Assembly: GCA_021371965.1 (NCBI GenBank)
Contig: JAJFVE010000131.1
Span: 1-64,000, forward strand
Reading direction: 5' to 3'
DNA from: Planctomycetaceae bacterium
GTDB lineage: Bacteria > Planctomycetota > Phycisphaerae > SM23-33
DNA: 64,000 bases
Shown: one piece after another, positions 33,742-42,664 of the stretch
Layout of the letters: each line of letters starts with the position of its first letter
Numbering within the stretch: position 1 is the first letter of the stretch
Translations under genes and position numbers: made by a program
The notes under the pieces: generated by a model
Database searches by the model: none
What the model was told of the DNA's origin: nothing
What the model saw: only the letters and a program-made list of their open reading frames with translations

Positions 33742-35006
33742 ATATTCTGCTGATCGGAACCGGCGGGCGCGAGCACGCGCTGGCCTGGAAGATCGTCCAG
33801 TCCCCCTTGTGCGACAAGCTGTTCGTCGCCGGCGGCAACCCCGGGATCGCCCAGTACGGCGAATGCTTCGACGTACCGGCCAACGACCACGCCGCCATCG
33901 TCTCGCTGGCGAAAGAATACAAGTGCGAACTGGTCGTCGTCGGTCCCGAAGACCCGCTGGCCGAAGGGCTCGGCGACGCCATCCGCGATGCCGGGCTGAT
34001 GTGCTTTGGCCCCACGGCCGCGGGCGCACGCATCGAGGCCGACAAGGCCTACGCCAAAAGTCTCATGCGCAGCGCTGCCATTCCCACTGCCGAGGCTCGC
34101 ATCTTCACCGACCTGCAGACCGCAAAGGACTACGTCCTCTCACGCGAGCACGGCGTGGCCGTCAAGGCCGCCGGACTGGCCAAGGGCAAGGGCGTCGTCG
34201 TCTGCCCCGAGCCGTACATGGCCGTCAAGCCTCTCGAACAGATGATGGAACAGAAGATCTTCGGCGACGCGGGCAAGACCGTGCTGATCGAGGAAATGCT
34301 GACGGGCCAGGAGGCCACCGTCCTGGCGATGGTCGACGGGCGCACCATCTACACGATGGAACCGCTGCAGGACCACAAGCCCATCGGCGACGGCGACACC
34401 GGGCCCAACACCGGCGGGATGGGGGCGTACAGCCCCGTGCCGTTCATCACCGACGCCGTCAGCGCGCGGATCGAGAAGGAAATCCTCGTGCCCATCGTCG
34501 ACGCGATGCGGCGCGACTTTGGCCGCTACGAAGGCGTCCTGTACGCCGGCCTCATGTTCACCGCCGCCGGTCCCAAGGTCATCGAGTTCAATTGCCGCTT
34601 CGGCGATCCGGAATGCCAGCCGCTGATGATGCGCCTCAAGAGCGACCTCGTCGAGGCGATGGTGGCCGTGGCGCAGCACCGGCTGGAAGACGTGACGATG
34701 GAATGGGACAGCCGCCCGGCCGTGTGCGTCGTCATGTCCAGCGGCGGGTACCCCGGCGACTACGCCAAGGGCTTCGAGATCACCGGCATCGAAGACGCCG
34801 ACGCCATGCCCGACGTCAAAGTCTTCCACGCCGGAACGGCGATGAAGGACGGCAAACTCGTCAACACTGGCGGCCGCGTGTTAGGCGTAACCGCCCGCGG
34901 CGAGACCATCGCCGAAGCGCAGCAGCGAGCCTACGCCGCGGCAGAGAAGATCCACTGGGAAGGTTGCTACTACCGCAAAGATATCGCGGCAAAGGCGATA
35001 AAGTAG
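33738..35006 (+). CDS. purD: phosphoribosylamine-glycine ligase (GAR synthetase)
   Basis: 422 residues, full length. It makes glycinamide ribonucleotide from phosphoribosylamine, glycine and ATP, the second step of purine synthesis. Family hallmarks: MNILLIGTGGREHALAWK at the start, VVGPEDPLAEGL, the ATP-grasp stretch KAAGLAKGKGVVVC, TNTGGMGAYSP-like GPNTGGMGAYSPVP and FNCRFGDPECQ. The ATG at 33738 overlaps the previous stop by four bases. Repeat-family C elements follow immediately after the stop. Confidence 0.95.
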   Translation: MNILLIGTGGREHALAWKIVQSPLCDKLFVAGGNPGIAQYGECFDVPANDHAAIVSLAKEYKCELVVVGPEDPLAEGLGDAIRDAGLMCFGPTAAGARIEADKAYAKSLMRSAAIPTAEARIFTDLQTAKDYVLSREHGVAVKAAGLAKGKGVVVCPEPYMAVKPLEQMMEQKIFGDAGKTVLIEEMLTGQEATVLAMVDGRTIYTMEPLQDHKPIGDGDTGPNTGGMGAYSPVPFITDAVSARIEKEILVPIVDAMRRDFGRYEGVLYAGLMFTAAGPKVIEFNCRFGDPECQPLMMRLKSDLVEAMVAVAQHRLEDVTMEWDSRPAVCVVMSSGGYPGDYAKGFEITGIEDADAMPDVKVFHAGTAMKDGKLVNTGGRVLGVTARGETIAEAQQRAYAAAEKIHWEGCYYRKDIAAKAIK

Positions 35007-35036
35007 TAGTCGGTAGCCAGTAGCCGGTAGCCGGTG
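35007..35036. repeat. repeat family C, copy after purD
   Basis: Degenerate tandem (C)GGTAGCCAGTAGC units right after the purD stop. Its inverse (GGCTACTGGCTAC...GGGCTAC) lies at 35125-35174, so the two could pair across ~90 bases. Confidence 0.6.
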
Positions 35037-35124
35037 GTGGGGCGATAAGAAGGTCAATCGCTCAAGGGTCCCTCTCTTATTTTCTTACCGAACATAGTGC
35101 CTGCTGGGACATGGTCTTTAGACA

Positions 35125-35174
35125 GGCTACTGGCTACAGGATACGGGCTACTAAACAGGCTACGGGCTACTAGA
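35125..35174. repeat. repeat family C, inverted copy at the PilZ gene end
   Basis: Three spaced copies of (A/G)GGCTAC(T/G)GGCTAC-like units, inverted relative to 35007-35036. It reaches into the last codons of the PilZ gene. Confidence 0.6.
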
Positions 35175-35508
35175 CTCGCAGTCCCAGGTCCAGGGGGCGG
35201 GCGAACTGTAATGCTACACCGGCGCGGTCGTCGCTGCCGCCGTCCTGGCAGCGGATGAGCTTGGCGTGGCAGGCGAACTCTTCGAGCATGAAGGTGTTGG
35301 GGGTGCTGCGGGGGACGGAAAAGGCCAGGTTCACCGCCCCGTCAAGATGCTCGGCCACCTCGGCCGCCACGGCTACATAGGTGCCGCCATCGGAGAGGTC
35401 GACGCTGCGGCCGCTGCCCAGCAGGGTTCCCGCGCGGGAGAAGATCGTCACAGGGCACGAGATTGGCACGCGTGTAAATTGACGCCGTTCTTTCGTCTGT
35501 TGTGTCAT
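35170..35508 (-). CDS. PilZ-domain protein, probable c-di-GMP receptor
   Basis: 112 residues, essentially one PilZ domain. The c-di-GMP-binding motifs are present: RRQFTRVP (R-x-x-x-R, ~9-16) and DLSDGGTYV (D/N-x-S-x-x-G). It should change conformation when c-di-GMP binds; targets are unknown, but the window also encodes an HD-GYP phosphodiesterase and a type IV pilus system. Start chosen at the ATG 35508 (GGAAG eight bases upstream); an ATG at 35556 has no ribosome site and lies within the 27-bp operator region. Confidence 0.8.
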   Translation of the reverse strand: MTQQTKERRQFTRVPISCPVTIFSRAGTLLGSGRSVDLSDGGTYVAVAAEVAEHLDGAVNLAFSVPRSTPNTFMLEEFACHAKLIRCQDGGSDDRAGVALQFARPLDLGLRV

Positions 35509-35561
35509 GATCGCACTTCCATGTTTATCCGCCGAACCATCCTGATTCGACGCCATCAGAT

Positions 35562-35588
35562 ATAACCGCGAATTGACGCCGCGGTTAT
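35562..35588. promoter_or_regulatory. 27-bp palindromic operator candidate upstream of PilZ gene
   Basis: ATAACCGCG (35562-35570), nine bases, CGCGGTTAT (35580-35588): perfect 9-bp arms. It overlaps the -10 region of the promoter at 35587-35614. Confidence 0.5.
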
Positions 35589-35614
35589 TGTCCCACCGAT
35601 TCTATTTTTGTCAA
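35587..35614 (-). promoter_or_regulatory. promoter of the PilZ gene
   Basis: On the minus strand TTGACA (35609-35614), a 16-bp spacer and GACAAT (35587-35592), lying between pyrC and the PilZ gene. Confidence 0.5.
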
Positions 35615-35622
35615 CGGCCAAG

Positions 35623-36900
35623 TCATTCCGGCAAGCTGTATTTCAGCTTTCCACCGACGATGGTCGCGGTGGCGCGGCCGGTGAGTTTCCACCCGTCATA
35701 CGGGCAGTTGCGGCTGAGCGAGACGAACGCATTAGTGTCGACCGTCCAGTTCAGCGCCGGGTTGATGATCGTTACGTCGGCCGCGGAGCCGCTGGAGAGT
35801 GTGCCCATCGGCCGGCCGATCACGCGGGCCGGTCCGGTCGTCAGGCGCTCGATCAGCGTGGGCCAGTCGCACAGGCCCGTCTCGACCAGGGCCTTGATGA
35901 ACAGCCCCAGCGCGCACTCGAGGGAGATGATCCCGAACGGCGCCAGGCCGAACTCGAGCTCCTTTTCCTCGTGCGAGTGGGGGGCGTGGTCGGTGCACAG
36001 GCAGTCGATCGTGCCGTCGGCCACGGCGCGGCGCAGGGCCTCGACGTCCGAGGCGCTTCGCAGCGGCGGGTTGACCTTGAAGTTCGAGTCGTATCCCACG
36101 CATGCCGCGTCGGTCAGCAGCAGGTGGTGGCAAGTGGCCTCGCCGGTGACGGGTAGGCCGTCGGCCTTGGCGCCGCTCAGCAGGTTCGCGCTGCCGGCGG
36201 TGGAGATATGCTGCACGTGATACGCTGCCCGCGTGCGGGCCACAAGTTCCAGGTCGCGCCGCAGCATGATCTGCTCGCCGCTGGCGGCGATGCCGCCCAG
36301 TCCCAGTCGCACCGCCACAGGGCCAGAGTTCATCACGCCGGTCATCAACTCCGGGTCCTGGCAGTGCTGCATGATGACCAGTCCGAGGTTGCCGGCGTAT
36401 TGCAGGGCCCGCTGCATGACGAGGCTGCTGGCGACGCCGTCGCCGTCGTCGCTAAAGGCCGCAGCGCCGGCCGCGGCCATCATGCCCATCTCGGCCAGTT
36501 CCTTGCCCGCGCGGTCTTTGGTGATGCAGCCCACCGGAAGCACGCGGGCCAGGTCTGCCTCGCCGGCGCGCTGGAGGACGTAGTTGATCGCCCGCTCGTC
36601 GTCAGCCGGCGGATGCGTGTTGGGCATGGCCAGGATCGTGGTGAACCCGCCCGCCACAGCCGCCCCGGCCGCCGAGGCAATGGTCTCTTCCTCTTCATGT
36701 CCGGGCTCGCGGCAGTGAACGTGCAGGTCGATCAGCCCCGGGCAGACGATCTGCCCGTCGGCGTCGATCACCCGTTTTGCCGCCGCGCGGCAAGGTCCCA
36801 CGCGCACAATCTTGCCCGCCGCAATCGCCACGTCGGTGACCGTGTCCAGCCCAGCGGCCGGATCAATCACCCGCCCATTCCTGATCAGAATGTCGTTCAT
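35623..36900 (-). CDS. pyrC: dihydroorotase
   Basis: 425 residues, class I dihydroorotase (amidohydrolase fold). It closes carbamoyl-aspartate to dihydroorotate, the third step of UMP synthesis. Metal ligands: [10 protein letters not shown] (H-x-H, ~59), later [11 protein letters not shown] in which the Lys can be carboxylated, and [12 protein letters not shown] with the catalytic Asp. The start ATG overlaps the pyrB stop by four bases. Last gene of the leftward pyrR-pyrB-pyrC operon. Confidence 0.95.
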   Translation of the reverse strand: MNDILIRNGRVIDPAAGLDTVTDVAIAAGKIVRVGPCRAAAKRVIDADGQIVCPGLIDLHVHCREPGHEEEETIASAAGAAVAGGFTTILAMPNTHPPADDERAINYVLQRAGEADLARVLPVGCITKDRAGKELAEMGMMAAAGAAAFSDDGDGVASSLVMQRALQYAGNLGLVIMQHCQDPELMTGVMNSGPVAVRLGLGGIAASGEQIMLRRDLELVARTRAAYHVQHISTAGSANLLSGAKADGLPVTGEATCHHLLLTDAACVGYDSNFKVNPPLRSASDVEALRRAVADGTIDCLCTDHAPHSHEEKELEFGLAPFGIISLECALGLFIKALVETGLCDWPTLIERLTTGPARVIGRPMGTLSSGSAADVTIINPALNWTVDTNAFVSLSRNCPYDGWKLTGRATATIVGGKLKYSLPE

Positions 36901-37904
36901 TTGTTACCTTGCGACACCAGGTACAAGACGGCCATTCGGATGGCCAGGCCGTTGGTTACTTGCTGGAGGATGCAACTGTTGGGGCCGTCGGCGACGTCGG
37001 AGGTGATCTCGACGCCGCGGTTGATCGGGCCCGGGTGCATGATGAGCACGTCTTTTTTGCAGCGTTTGAGGCGCTGGGCGTTCATACCGTAGATGCGGCT
37101 GTACTCGCGCAGAGAGGGGAAGAGGCCGCCGCCGAATCGCTCGAACTGGATGCGAAGCATGTTGATCACGTCCACCTCGCCGAGCACCTCGTCCAGGCTC
37201 GAACAGACGGTGCAGCCCATCGAGGCGATCGCCGCGGGCACCAGCGTGGGCGGGCCTACGACCGTGACCTTCGCCCCGAGCTTCGTCAGGCCCAGGATGT
37301 TGCTGCGGGCCACGCGCGAGTGGGCGATATCGCCCACCAGTGCAACCTTCAGCCCCTCGATGCGCCCGAGGCGCTGGCGCATGGTGAAGATGTCCAGCAG
37401 CCCCTGCGTGGGGTGCTCGTGCGAGCCGTCGCCGGCGTTGACCACCGACGCCTGCAAGTTCCGGGCCAGCAGGTGCGGCGCGCCCGACTGCCCGTGGCGA
37501 ACCACGAAAATGTCCACGCCCATGGCCGCCACGTTGCGGGCAGTGTCCAAGGTCGTCTCGCCCTTGGTGACGCTGGAGCCCTTGGAGGTGAACAGCAGCG
37601 TGTCTGCCGAGAGGCGGCTGGCGGCCAGCTCGAAGCTCATCCGCGTGCGCGTCGAGTCTTCGAAGAACATCAAGGCCACCACCTTGCCGCGCAGGGCGGG
37701 CACCTTCTTGATCGAGCGGGTGGAGACTTCCTTGAACGTCTCGGCGGTGTCGAGAATGTGCGTGATCTCGGCTGGGGACAGCTCGTCCAGACCCAGCAGG
37801 TCCTTGCGCCGCCAGACGAGCGGCTGCGTCTCCGGCGGGGCTGCAGCGGCCTCGGCGGGGACGGGCTTAGTCTTTTTGGATGATGTAGACAGCTTCTTCG
37901 CCAT
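36897..37904 (-). CDS. pyrB: aspartate carbamoyltransferase catalytic subunit
   Basis: 335 residues. Joins carbamoyl phosphate and aspartate, the committed step of pyrimidine synthesis. Visible: carbamoyl-phosphate motif [12 protein letters not shown] (~90-101), [10 protein letters not shown] and the C-terminal [12 protein letters not shown]. An N-terminal Lys/Pro/Ala extension of ~25 residues precedes the conserved start. The assigned start lies 38 bases inside pyrR, suggesting translational coupling. No pyrI regulatory subunit is seen. Confidence 0.95.
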   Translation of the reverse strand: MAKKLSTSSKKTKPVPAEAAAAPPETQPLVWRRKDLLGLDELSPAEITHILDTAETFKEVSTRSIKKVPALRGKVVALMFFEDSTRTRMSFELAASRLSADTLLFTSKGSSVTKGETTLDTARNVAAMGVDIFVVRHGQSGAPHLLARNLQASVVNAGDGSHEHPTQGLLDIFTMRQRLGRIEGLKVALVGDIAHSRVARSNILGLTKLGAKVTVVGPPTLVPAAIASMGCTVCSSLDEVLGEVDVINMLRIQFERFGGGLFPSLREYSRIYGMNAQRLKRCKKDVLIMHPGPINRGVEITSDVADGPNSCILQQVTNGLAIRMAVLYLVSQGNK

Positions 37905-38394
37905 CGTTTTCTTCCAGTTGTACCTGCACTCGGGCCTGCGGCGGGGCCTTAATGGTCTTGCCGACGAAGTCGGCCGCGATGGGCAGCTCGCGCCCGCCGC
38001 GGTCGATCAGCACGGCCAGGCGGACGACACTGGGGCGCCCGAAATCATGCAGGGCGTCCAGGGCTGCGCGGATGCTGCGGCCGGTGTTGAGCACGTCGTC
38101 GACCAGCAGCGTCCAGGCGTTGTCGAGGTCGAAATTGATCTCGGTGGCCTTGACCAGCGGCGCCCCGCGGCTGCGGGAGAGATCGTCGCGATAGAAGGTG
38201 ATATCGAGCACGCCGTGCTCGACCGCCCGCCCCTGCTCGCGGAGATAGTTCACGATGCGCGCCGCCAGCGTCTCGCCGCGCGTGCGGATGCCGACAACGG
38301 CAATGGGTCCCTCGGCGGGCAATTGGGCGGCGACGGCCTCGAATAAACGTTTGACCGCGGTCTGGACTTGAACGGCGTTGAGGATCTTCTTCAT
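37867..38394 (-). CDS. pyrR: PyrR bifunctional regulator / uracil phosphoribosyltransferase
   Basis: 175 residues of the PyrR family. The PRPP-binding loop [20 protein letters not shown] lies in the middle, with [10 protein letters not shown] and TFYRDDLS as further PyrR-type landmarks. In Gram-positive bacteria PyrR binds a UMP-dependent RNA hairpin and terminates pyr transcription; here it heads a pyrR-B-C operon behind a hairpin-rich leader, so autoregulation is likely. Start ATG complements 38392-38394; the frame is open further upstream but over non-coding repeat DNA. Confidence 0.92.
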   Translation of the reverse strand: MKKILNAVQVQTAVKRLFEAVAAQLPAEGPIAVVGIRTRGETLAARIVNYLREQGRAVEHGVLDITFYRDDLSRSRGAPLVKATEINFDLDNAWTLLVDDVLNTGRSIRAALDALHDFGRPSVVRLAVLIDRGGRELPIAADFVGKTIKAPPQARVQVQLEENDGEEAVYIIQKD

Positions 38395-38451
38395 GGTCGC
38401 AATCGCCTGTCGGGGGGATGATACATTTCTCTGCCGGAGAAGAAAACAAAA

Positions 38452-38616
38452 AACCGAGGACGACGAGGACGAGGACGAGGACGAAAAAGTTAGCGGCGGA
38501 GCCCGCCAGGGCGGATCTTCGACTTGCTCCGCGCGTCGCTCGGGGGAGGAACCGCGTCGAGCAAGTTGACCGCTAAAGGACGAGATTGTCTTTCTATATC
38601 GTCCTCGTCGTCGGTT
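38452..38616 (-). promoter_or_regulatory. pyr leader: nested inverted repeats with a terminator-like hairpin
   Basis: Outer ends AACCGAGGACGACGAGGAC (38452-38470) and GTCCTCGTCGTCGGTT (38601-38616) are inverted, with a 3-base indel. Inside, on the minus strand, TTAGCGG (from 38576) pairs with CCGCTAA (to 38490), and nested GAGCAAGT/ACTTGCTC arms lie at 38559-38566 and 38522-38529. Five T residues follow (38488-38484). It may be a PyrR-controlled attenuator, a palindromic repeat element, or both. Confidence 0.5.
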
Positions 38617-38617
38617 G

Positions 38618-39643
38618 TTAATCGTTTGGCGCGGGAGAGACCGGCGCCCCGCGATCATTGAACAGCGTCGGCAGAGACGCGATCAGCGCCTCAGGCCGGT
38701 AGAGACTTTCGGTTTCGCCGCGGCAGTTGTACCAGCATTCGGTGCAGGCATTGTCTTGGGATGCGCGGCGGAGGCGCTCCATGATCCCTTCCGGGTGGTC
38801 GCTGTAGAGATTGCCCACGGGGCTGTGGCGGCGCTCGACGCAGATGGCAACCTCGCCGGTGGCGTCGATGTTGAAGAACGCCCGCCCGGCCCGGCAGTGC
38901 GGCACGCCGCCGTGCAAGAAGCGGTCAAACTGCCCCAGATACCAGCGATTGGACAGAAAGTTCGGCGACGTCTTGCGCAGGCCCACCAGGTAGTCGGACA
39001 CCGGGCCGTTGTCGTGCGCGTGCGAGCGCGAGCCGGTCTTGAGGTGCCCGTACGGCTGGACCATGAAGTACGCGTTTCGCTTAGCCGCCATCTCGATCAG
39101 CGGGGCGATGTCGTCGACGTTGTCCTTCATGAGGACGGCGATGACGTTGACCCGCTGCCATTTGTGGCGGCGGGCCTTGCTGAACATTTCCACCGCCCGC
39201 CAGGCCTGCTCCCAGGCGCCGGGGGCGCTGCGGGCCTTGTCGTGGCGGGCCGCGTCGGCGTAGTCGATGCTGATCGAGACGCCCCAGAGCCCCGCGGTCA
39301 TCAGGTCGTCGGCCACCTTCGGGGTGGCCAGCCAGCCGTTGGTGGTGACAAACGGAAAATGATACCGCCCGACGGCCCGGACGATCTGAGGCAGGTCGTC
39401 GCGCAGGAGCGGTTCGCCGCCGGCCAGCGACACCAGCAGCGACCCCCAGCGGGCGAGCTTGGCGCTTCCGGCTTTGTAGTCGCTGACGGGTCGTTCCGGG
39501 GCCAGTCCGGCCGGGTCGTGCCAGTAACCGCAGAAGCGGCAGCGGAAATTGCAGCGATAGGTAACCTGCCAGGCGCACCAGACGGGGTGCCTGGAGCTCC
39601 AGGCGCGAAATAATCTCAATTTTTTTCCAGTGGGGCTGACCAT
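38618..39643 (-). CDS. radical SAM protein with SPASM-like C-terminus
   Basis: 341 residues. CNFRCRFCGYW (~31-41) is the C-x3-C-x2-C motif that holds the S-adenosylmethionine 4Fe-4S cluster; LVSLAGGEPLLR and the later TNGWL strand are typical of the radical SAM barrel. Near the end, CRAGRAFFNIDATGEVAICVE and CTECWYNCRGE resemble the auxiliary-cluster SPASM/twitch region. Cytoplasmic; substrate unknown. No peptide precursor or glycosyl gene adjoins it, so neither peptide nor lipid modification can be preferred. Start ATG 39643 has a weak ribosome site. Its stop abuts the pyr leader repeat. Confidence 0.8.
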   Translation of the reverse strand: MVSPTGKKLRLFRAWSSRHPVWCAWQVTYRCNFRCRFCGYWHDPAGLAPERPVSDYKAGSAKLARWGSLLVSLAGGEPLLRDDLPQIVRAVGRYHFPFVTTNGWLATPKVADDLMTAGLWGVSISIDYADAARHDKARSAPGAWEQAWRAVEMFSKARRHKWQRVNVIAVLMKDNVDDIAPLIEMAAKRNAYFMVQPYGHLKTGSRSHAHDNGPVSDYLVGLRKTSPNFLSNRWYLGQFDRFLHGGVPHCRAGRAFFNIDATGEVAICVERRHSPVGNLYSDHPEGIMERLRRASQDNACTECWYNCRGETESLYRPEALIASLPTLFNDRGAPVSPAPND

Positions 39644-39781
39644 TTTTCGGCAGGGAGCATCTCCACAAGAGGCCGCTGCAGCGTAACTTTAGTAAGGCGG
39701 GGGGGGCAAAAGCAAGACGGATCAATTAAAGGCGGAAGGACTCATGTCGCCTCGGGTCGCAGCCGATCCTATAATAAGGTA

Positions 39782-39882
39782 GTACAAGATCCGCGGCCCC
39801 CGAAGACGGAAAAAGACAAGTCCCACATAAAGCGGCACGCGGACACGCTCAGACGCCGTTAGCGACGCCTGAGCGTTTTTTT
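39782..39882 (+). ncRNA. candidate small RNA, about 100 nt
   Basis: A perfect TATAAT (39770-39775; weak -35) would start a transcript near 39782. It would end at the hairpin ACGCTCAG/CTGAGCGT (39845-39876) with a T7 tract (39876-39882). No ribosome site or frame of note lies between. It does not match the SRP RNA core. Existence is inferred. Confidence 0.4.
39845..39882 (+). terminator. intrinsic terminator
   Basis: An 8-bp outer stem ACGCTCAG/CTGAGCGT with extra internal pairing, and seven T residues (39876-39882). Confidence 0.8.
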
Positions 39883-39980
39883 CATGTCGCGGGTGCAGGT
39901 TCGCCATCGGGTGGATTTAATGGTATGGAGGGGTTTCGCCCCGGGGCGGCGCCTGTCGGAGACCGTCGCAAAATGGATAA

Positions 39981-40010
39981 TTGACTTGGCGAGGTTGCCG
40001 CCTCTAGAAT
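39981..40010 (+). promoter_or_regulatory. ATP synthase operon promoter
   Basis: TTGACT (39981-39986), an 18-bp spacer and TAGAAT (40005-40010), about 26 bases of leader before the first GTG at 40043. Confidence 0.7.
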
Positions 40011-40042
40011 AACGAGATTGTTTATTACCAGAGGCCAAGCCC

Positions 40043-40273
40043 GTGGAGAAGCATGATAAGGGCGCGAATGCTTGGCGATACGGACCGGCGGGCGTTGAGT
40101 TCGGCCTGACGGTGACAGCCTTCGCGGTATTCGGCGTGTGGTTGGATCGCCGGCTAGGCTGGTCTGCGGCGGCTACGATCGCCTCGACGCTGGCGGGCTT
40201 CGTGGTGGCGCTGTGGCGCCTGCTGCGGCGGGTGAAAGAGTTGGCGAGCGACCATGACAGGAAATCATCCTGA
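40043..40273 (+). CDS. atpZ: AtpZ-like ATP synthase accessory membrane protein
   Basis: 76 residues with two hydrophobic helices (VEFGLTVTAFAVFGVWLDRRLG and the following ATIASTLAGFVVALWRLL), the AtpZ/AtpI-type hairpin with the conserved G-x-x-LD. Such proteins help assemble the c-ring or move divalent cations. Start is GTG 40043 with GAGG upstream. First gene of the atp operon; it overlaps the next gene by 20 bases. Confidence 0.7.
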   Translation: MEKHDKGANAWRYGPAGVEFGLTVTAFAVFGVWLDRRLGWSAAATIASTLAGFVVALWRLLRRVKELASDHDRKSS

Positions 40274-40721
40274 AAACGTTGAGGTTTCCCGCCTGCGACC
40301 GAGGTTTAAGGACATGGCGCGATGGGTGGCCTCGCCGATTGCGGGGCTAGGGGCAGCAGGAGCATACCCTACCTGGCTGATCGGCGGCGCCGAATCGCTC
40401 GAAGCGGAGGGCTTGGCCGGAGCGGTGGTGCTGTCGGCGATGCTGGTTACCGGATTGGCCACGGTGTTCGTCCTCAGGGCTTCGCCGACGACCGCGATCA
40501 TGGGTGTCCTGGCGCTGGGCATGGCCAGGATGGTGGCTTGCGTGTTGCTGGGCGCGGTCGCCTACCACCATAGCCGCCTTCCGCTGTGGGTGCTGACGGG
40601 GTGGATCGGCGGGTTTTACATCGTCGGTCTGGTCGGCGAAACGGCGTGGTTGTATCGAACGATGAAGCGTCTCTGGCCGGCTCAGGCCGCCCATCATGGC
40701 GCGGTTGGACAACAGGAATAG
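40254..40721 (+). CDS. AtpI-like membrane protein of the ATP synthase operon
   Basis: 155 residues with four hydrophobic segments (around residues 25-45, 55-75, 80-105, 110-132) and a charged C-terminus. Position between atpZ and atpB and the four-helix form match AtpI, a c-ring assembly helper, but sequence similarity is weak. The ATG at 40254 is inside the end of the previous gene. Confidence 0.6.
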   Translation: MTGNHPENVEVSRLRPRFKDMARWVASPIAGLGAAGAYPTWLIGGAESLEAEGLAGAVVLSAMLVTGLATVFVLRASPTTAIMGVLALGMARMVACVLLGAVAYHHSRLPLWVLTGWIGGFYIVGLVGETAWLYRTMKRLWPAQAAHHGAVGQQE

Positions 40722-40739
40722 GAGTCATCGGAAACCGGT

Positions 40740-41627
40740 ATGTTAGCGGCAAGCGACATCATCAGTCACATGATCGACCACCCTTGGCCGCACTGTCAGG
40801 TGACACTGGGCCCGATTACTCTCACGCTGATGTCTGGCGGAATCGCCGTGATGATCCTGGTGGCGGTTCTGCTGGCGATGGCTGTCCCCGTGATTGCCCG
40901 TCGCCGCGAGGAAGTTCCCACCGGGGGGTATAACCTGCTGGAAGCGATGGTGGTGTTCGTGCGGGACATGATCGCCAAGCCCACTCTGGGCGACCACGCA
41001 TACCGCTTCCTGCCGCTGCTGCTGACGATGTTCATCTTTATCCTGGCCCTGAACCTGATGGGCCTGGTGCCGCTGGAGTCAATCCTTCATGCCGCCGGCG
41101 TGCGGCATTACATTGTCGGCGGGCCCACGACGAGCGTTCCGGCCATTACCGGGGCCTTGGCGTGCGTTTCGCTGGTGGTGATTCTGGGCAACGGGTTGTG
41201 GGAATCGGCCCACCGCCATCACCTGGCGCGGGGCTGGTCCATGGGGTTGTGCCTGGCGATCTCGCCGCTGCTGTGGGCCTGGAGCATCACCCCCAAGATT
41301 CCGGGAATGGCCGGAGCGATGCTGGCCCCGCTGCTGATGGTGCTGGAGCTGGTCGGGGCGCTGATCAAGATCTTTGCCCTGATGATTCGTCTGTTCGCCA
41401 ACATGCTGTCGGGGCACACGATGATCGCGATCCTGATCATGTTGGGTTTACAGGCGGCCGACAATGCGCTGAGGGAGAACCTTTCGTTGTTGCCCCTGAG
41501 CATCTTGCCGATCCTCGGGGGAGTATTAGTCAACGTGCTGGACGTGCTGGTGGCGGTGTTGCAGGCCTACATCTTCACGTTCCTGACGGCTGTTTACCTT
41601 GCGTTATATTCAGGGGGTGGGCATTGA
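40740..41627 (+). CDS. atpB: ATP synthase F0 subunit a
   Basis: 295 residues, five or six transmembrane helices. The essential Arg lies in MIRLFANMLSGH (~216), which faces the c-ring carboxylate and completes the two ion half-channels; the preceding ELVGALIKIF and the C-terminal LQAYIFTFLTAVYL are conserved. ATG 40740 follows the AtpI-like gene by 18 bp. Confidence 0.95.
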   Translation: MLAASDIISHMIDHPWPHCQVTLGPITLTLMSGGIAVMILVAVLLAMAVPVIARRREEVPTGGYNLLEAMVVFVRDMIAKPTLGDHAYRFLPLLLTMFIFILALNLMGLVPLESILHAAGVRHYIVGGPTTSVPAITGALACVSLVVILGNGLWESAHRHHLARGWSMGLCLAISPLLWAWSITPKIPGMAGAMLAPLLMVLELVGALIKIFALMIRLFANMLSGHTMIAILIMLGLQAADNALRENLSLLPLSILPILGGVLVNVLDVLVAVLQAYIFTFLTAVYLALYSGGGH

Positions 41628-41655
41628 TTGACGTGTTGGATCCATCCCCTTTTAG

Positions 41656-42018
<363 letters not shown>

Positions 42019-42046
42019 TCAGCCGGTGCTGACGCAGGAAGCCTCA

Positions 42047-42664
42047 ATGGCACTGAAACTTGGCACAATCACCGGTATGCTTGCAGCTATGGCGTTGGCT
42101 GGGGCGTGCCTGGCGGCCGACGCGCCGCATTCGGAGGCTTCTGGCGATCAGGAGCCCGCGCCGCAATTCACGCCCGGTGATCTGGGCCAGTCGATCGCGT
42201 CACTGTTGATTTTCGGCGGGTTGATGGCGGTTCTGGGCAAGTACGCCTGGAAGCCGATCGTCAAGCAGCTCCAGACGCGCGAGGAGCTCATCGCTCAGCG
42301 CGTCCGCCGGGCCGAGGAGGCCAAAGTCAACGCCGAGTTGTTCCTCGAGACCAGCCGCGCGCAGATCGAACAGGCTCGCAACGAGGCCCACGCCCTGGTG
42401 GTCCAGGCCCGCAAGGAGTCTGAAGACATCCGCGACTGCCTGCTCCAGCAGGCGCGCGACGAGGCCGATACCGTCGCCGAAAACGCCCGGCGCGACGTCG
42501 AGGCTGCCCGCCGCGAGGCGGCCGCCGGACTCCAGGTGGCCACCGCGGAGCTGGCCGGCGAGATCGCCGCCGAGGCGCTCAAACGCCAGCTCGATCCTCA
42601 GCAGCAGCAGCGGCTGGTTGAGGAATCGCTCAAGATCATTCGATCCGCCGCCGGAGAATCGTGA
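42047..42664 (+). CDS. atpF: ATP synthase F0 subunit b with N-terminal signal peptide
   Basis: 205 residues from the ATG at 42047 (AGGA seven bases upstream); a GTG at 42026 is less likely. The start (GTITGMLAAMALAGACLAADA) looks like a signal peptide and is separated by a polar linker from the true b membrane helix (LGQSIASLLIFGGLMAVLG). A long Arg/Glu/Ala coiled coil (~75-190) then reaches F1 as the peripheral stalk. Stop overlaps the atpH start. Confidence 0.88.
   Translation: MALKLGTITGMLAAMALAGACLAADAPHSEASGDQEPAPQFTPGDLGQSIASLLIFGGLMAVLGKYAWKPIVKQLQTREELIAQRVRRAEEAKVNAELFLETSRAQIEQARNEAHALVVQARKESEDIRDCLLQQARDEADTVAENARRDVEAARREAAAGLQVATAELAGEIAAEALKRQLDPQQQQRLVEESLKIIRSAAGES

Larger units (their letters stand above)
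39644..40042 (+). other. 400-bp region holding a small-RNA candidate and the atp promoter
   Basis: No protein gene recognised. It holds TATAAT (39770-39775), a terminator at 39845-39882, and then the ATP synthase promoter at 39981-40010. The stretch before 39770 shows nothing clear. Confidence 0.5.

Noticed and set aside
39782..39882. Signal recognition particle RNA
   Set aside because: The length fits but the conserved GGAAGCAG-type apical motif is missing.
39722..39907. Minus-strand frame of 61 codons before the atp operon
   Set aside because: No ribosome site or family; it overlaps the terminator and small-RNA candidate.
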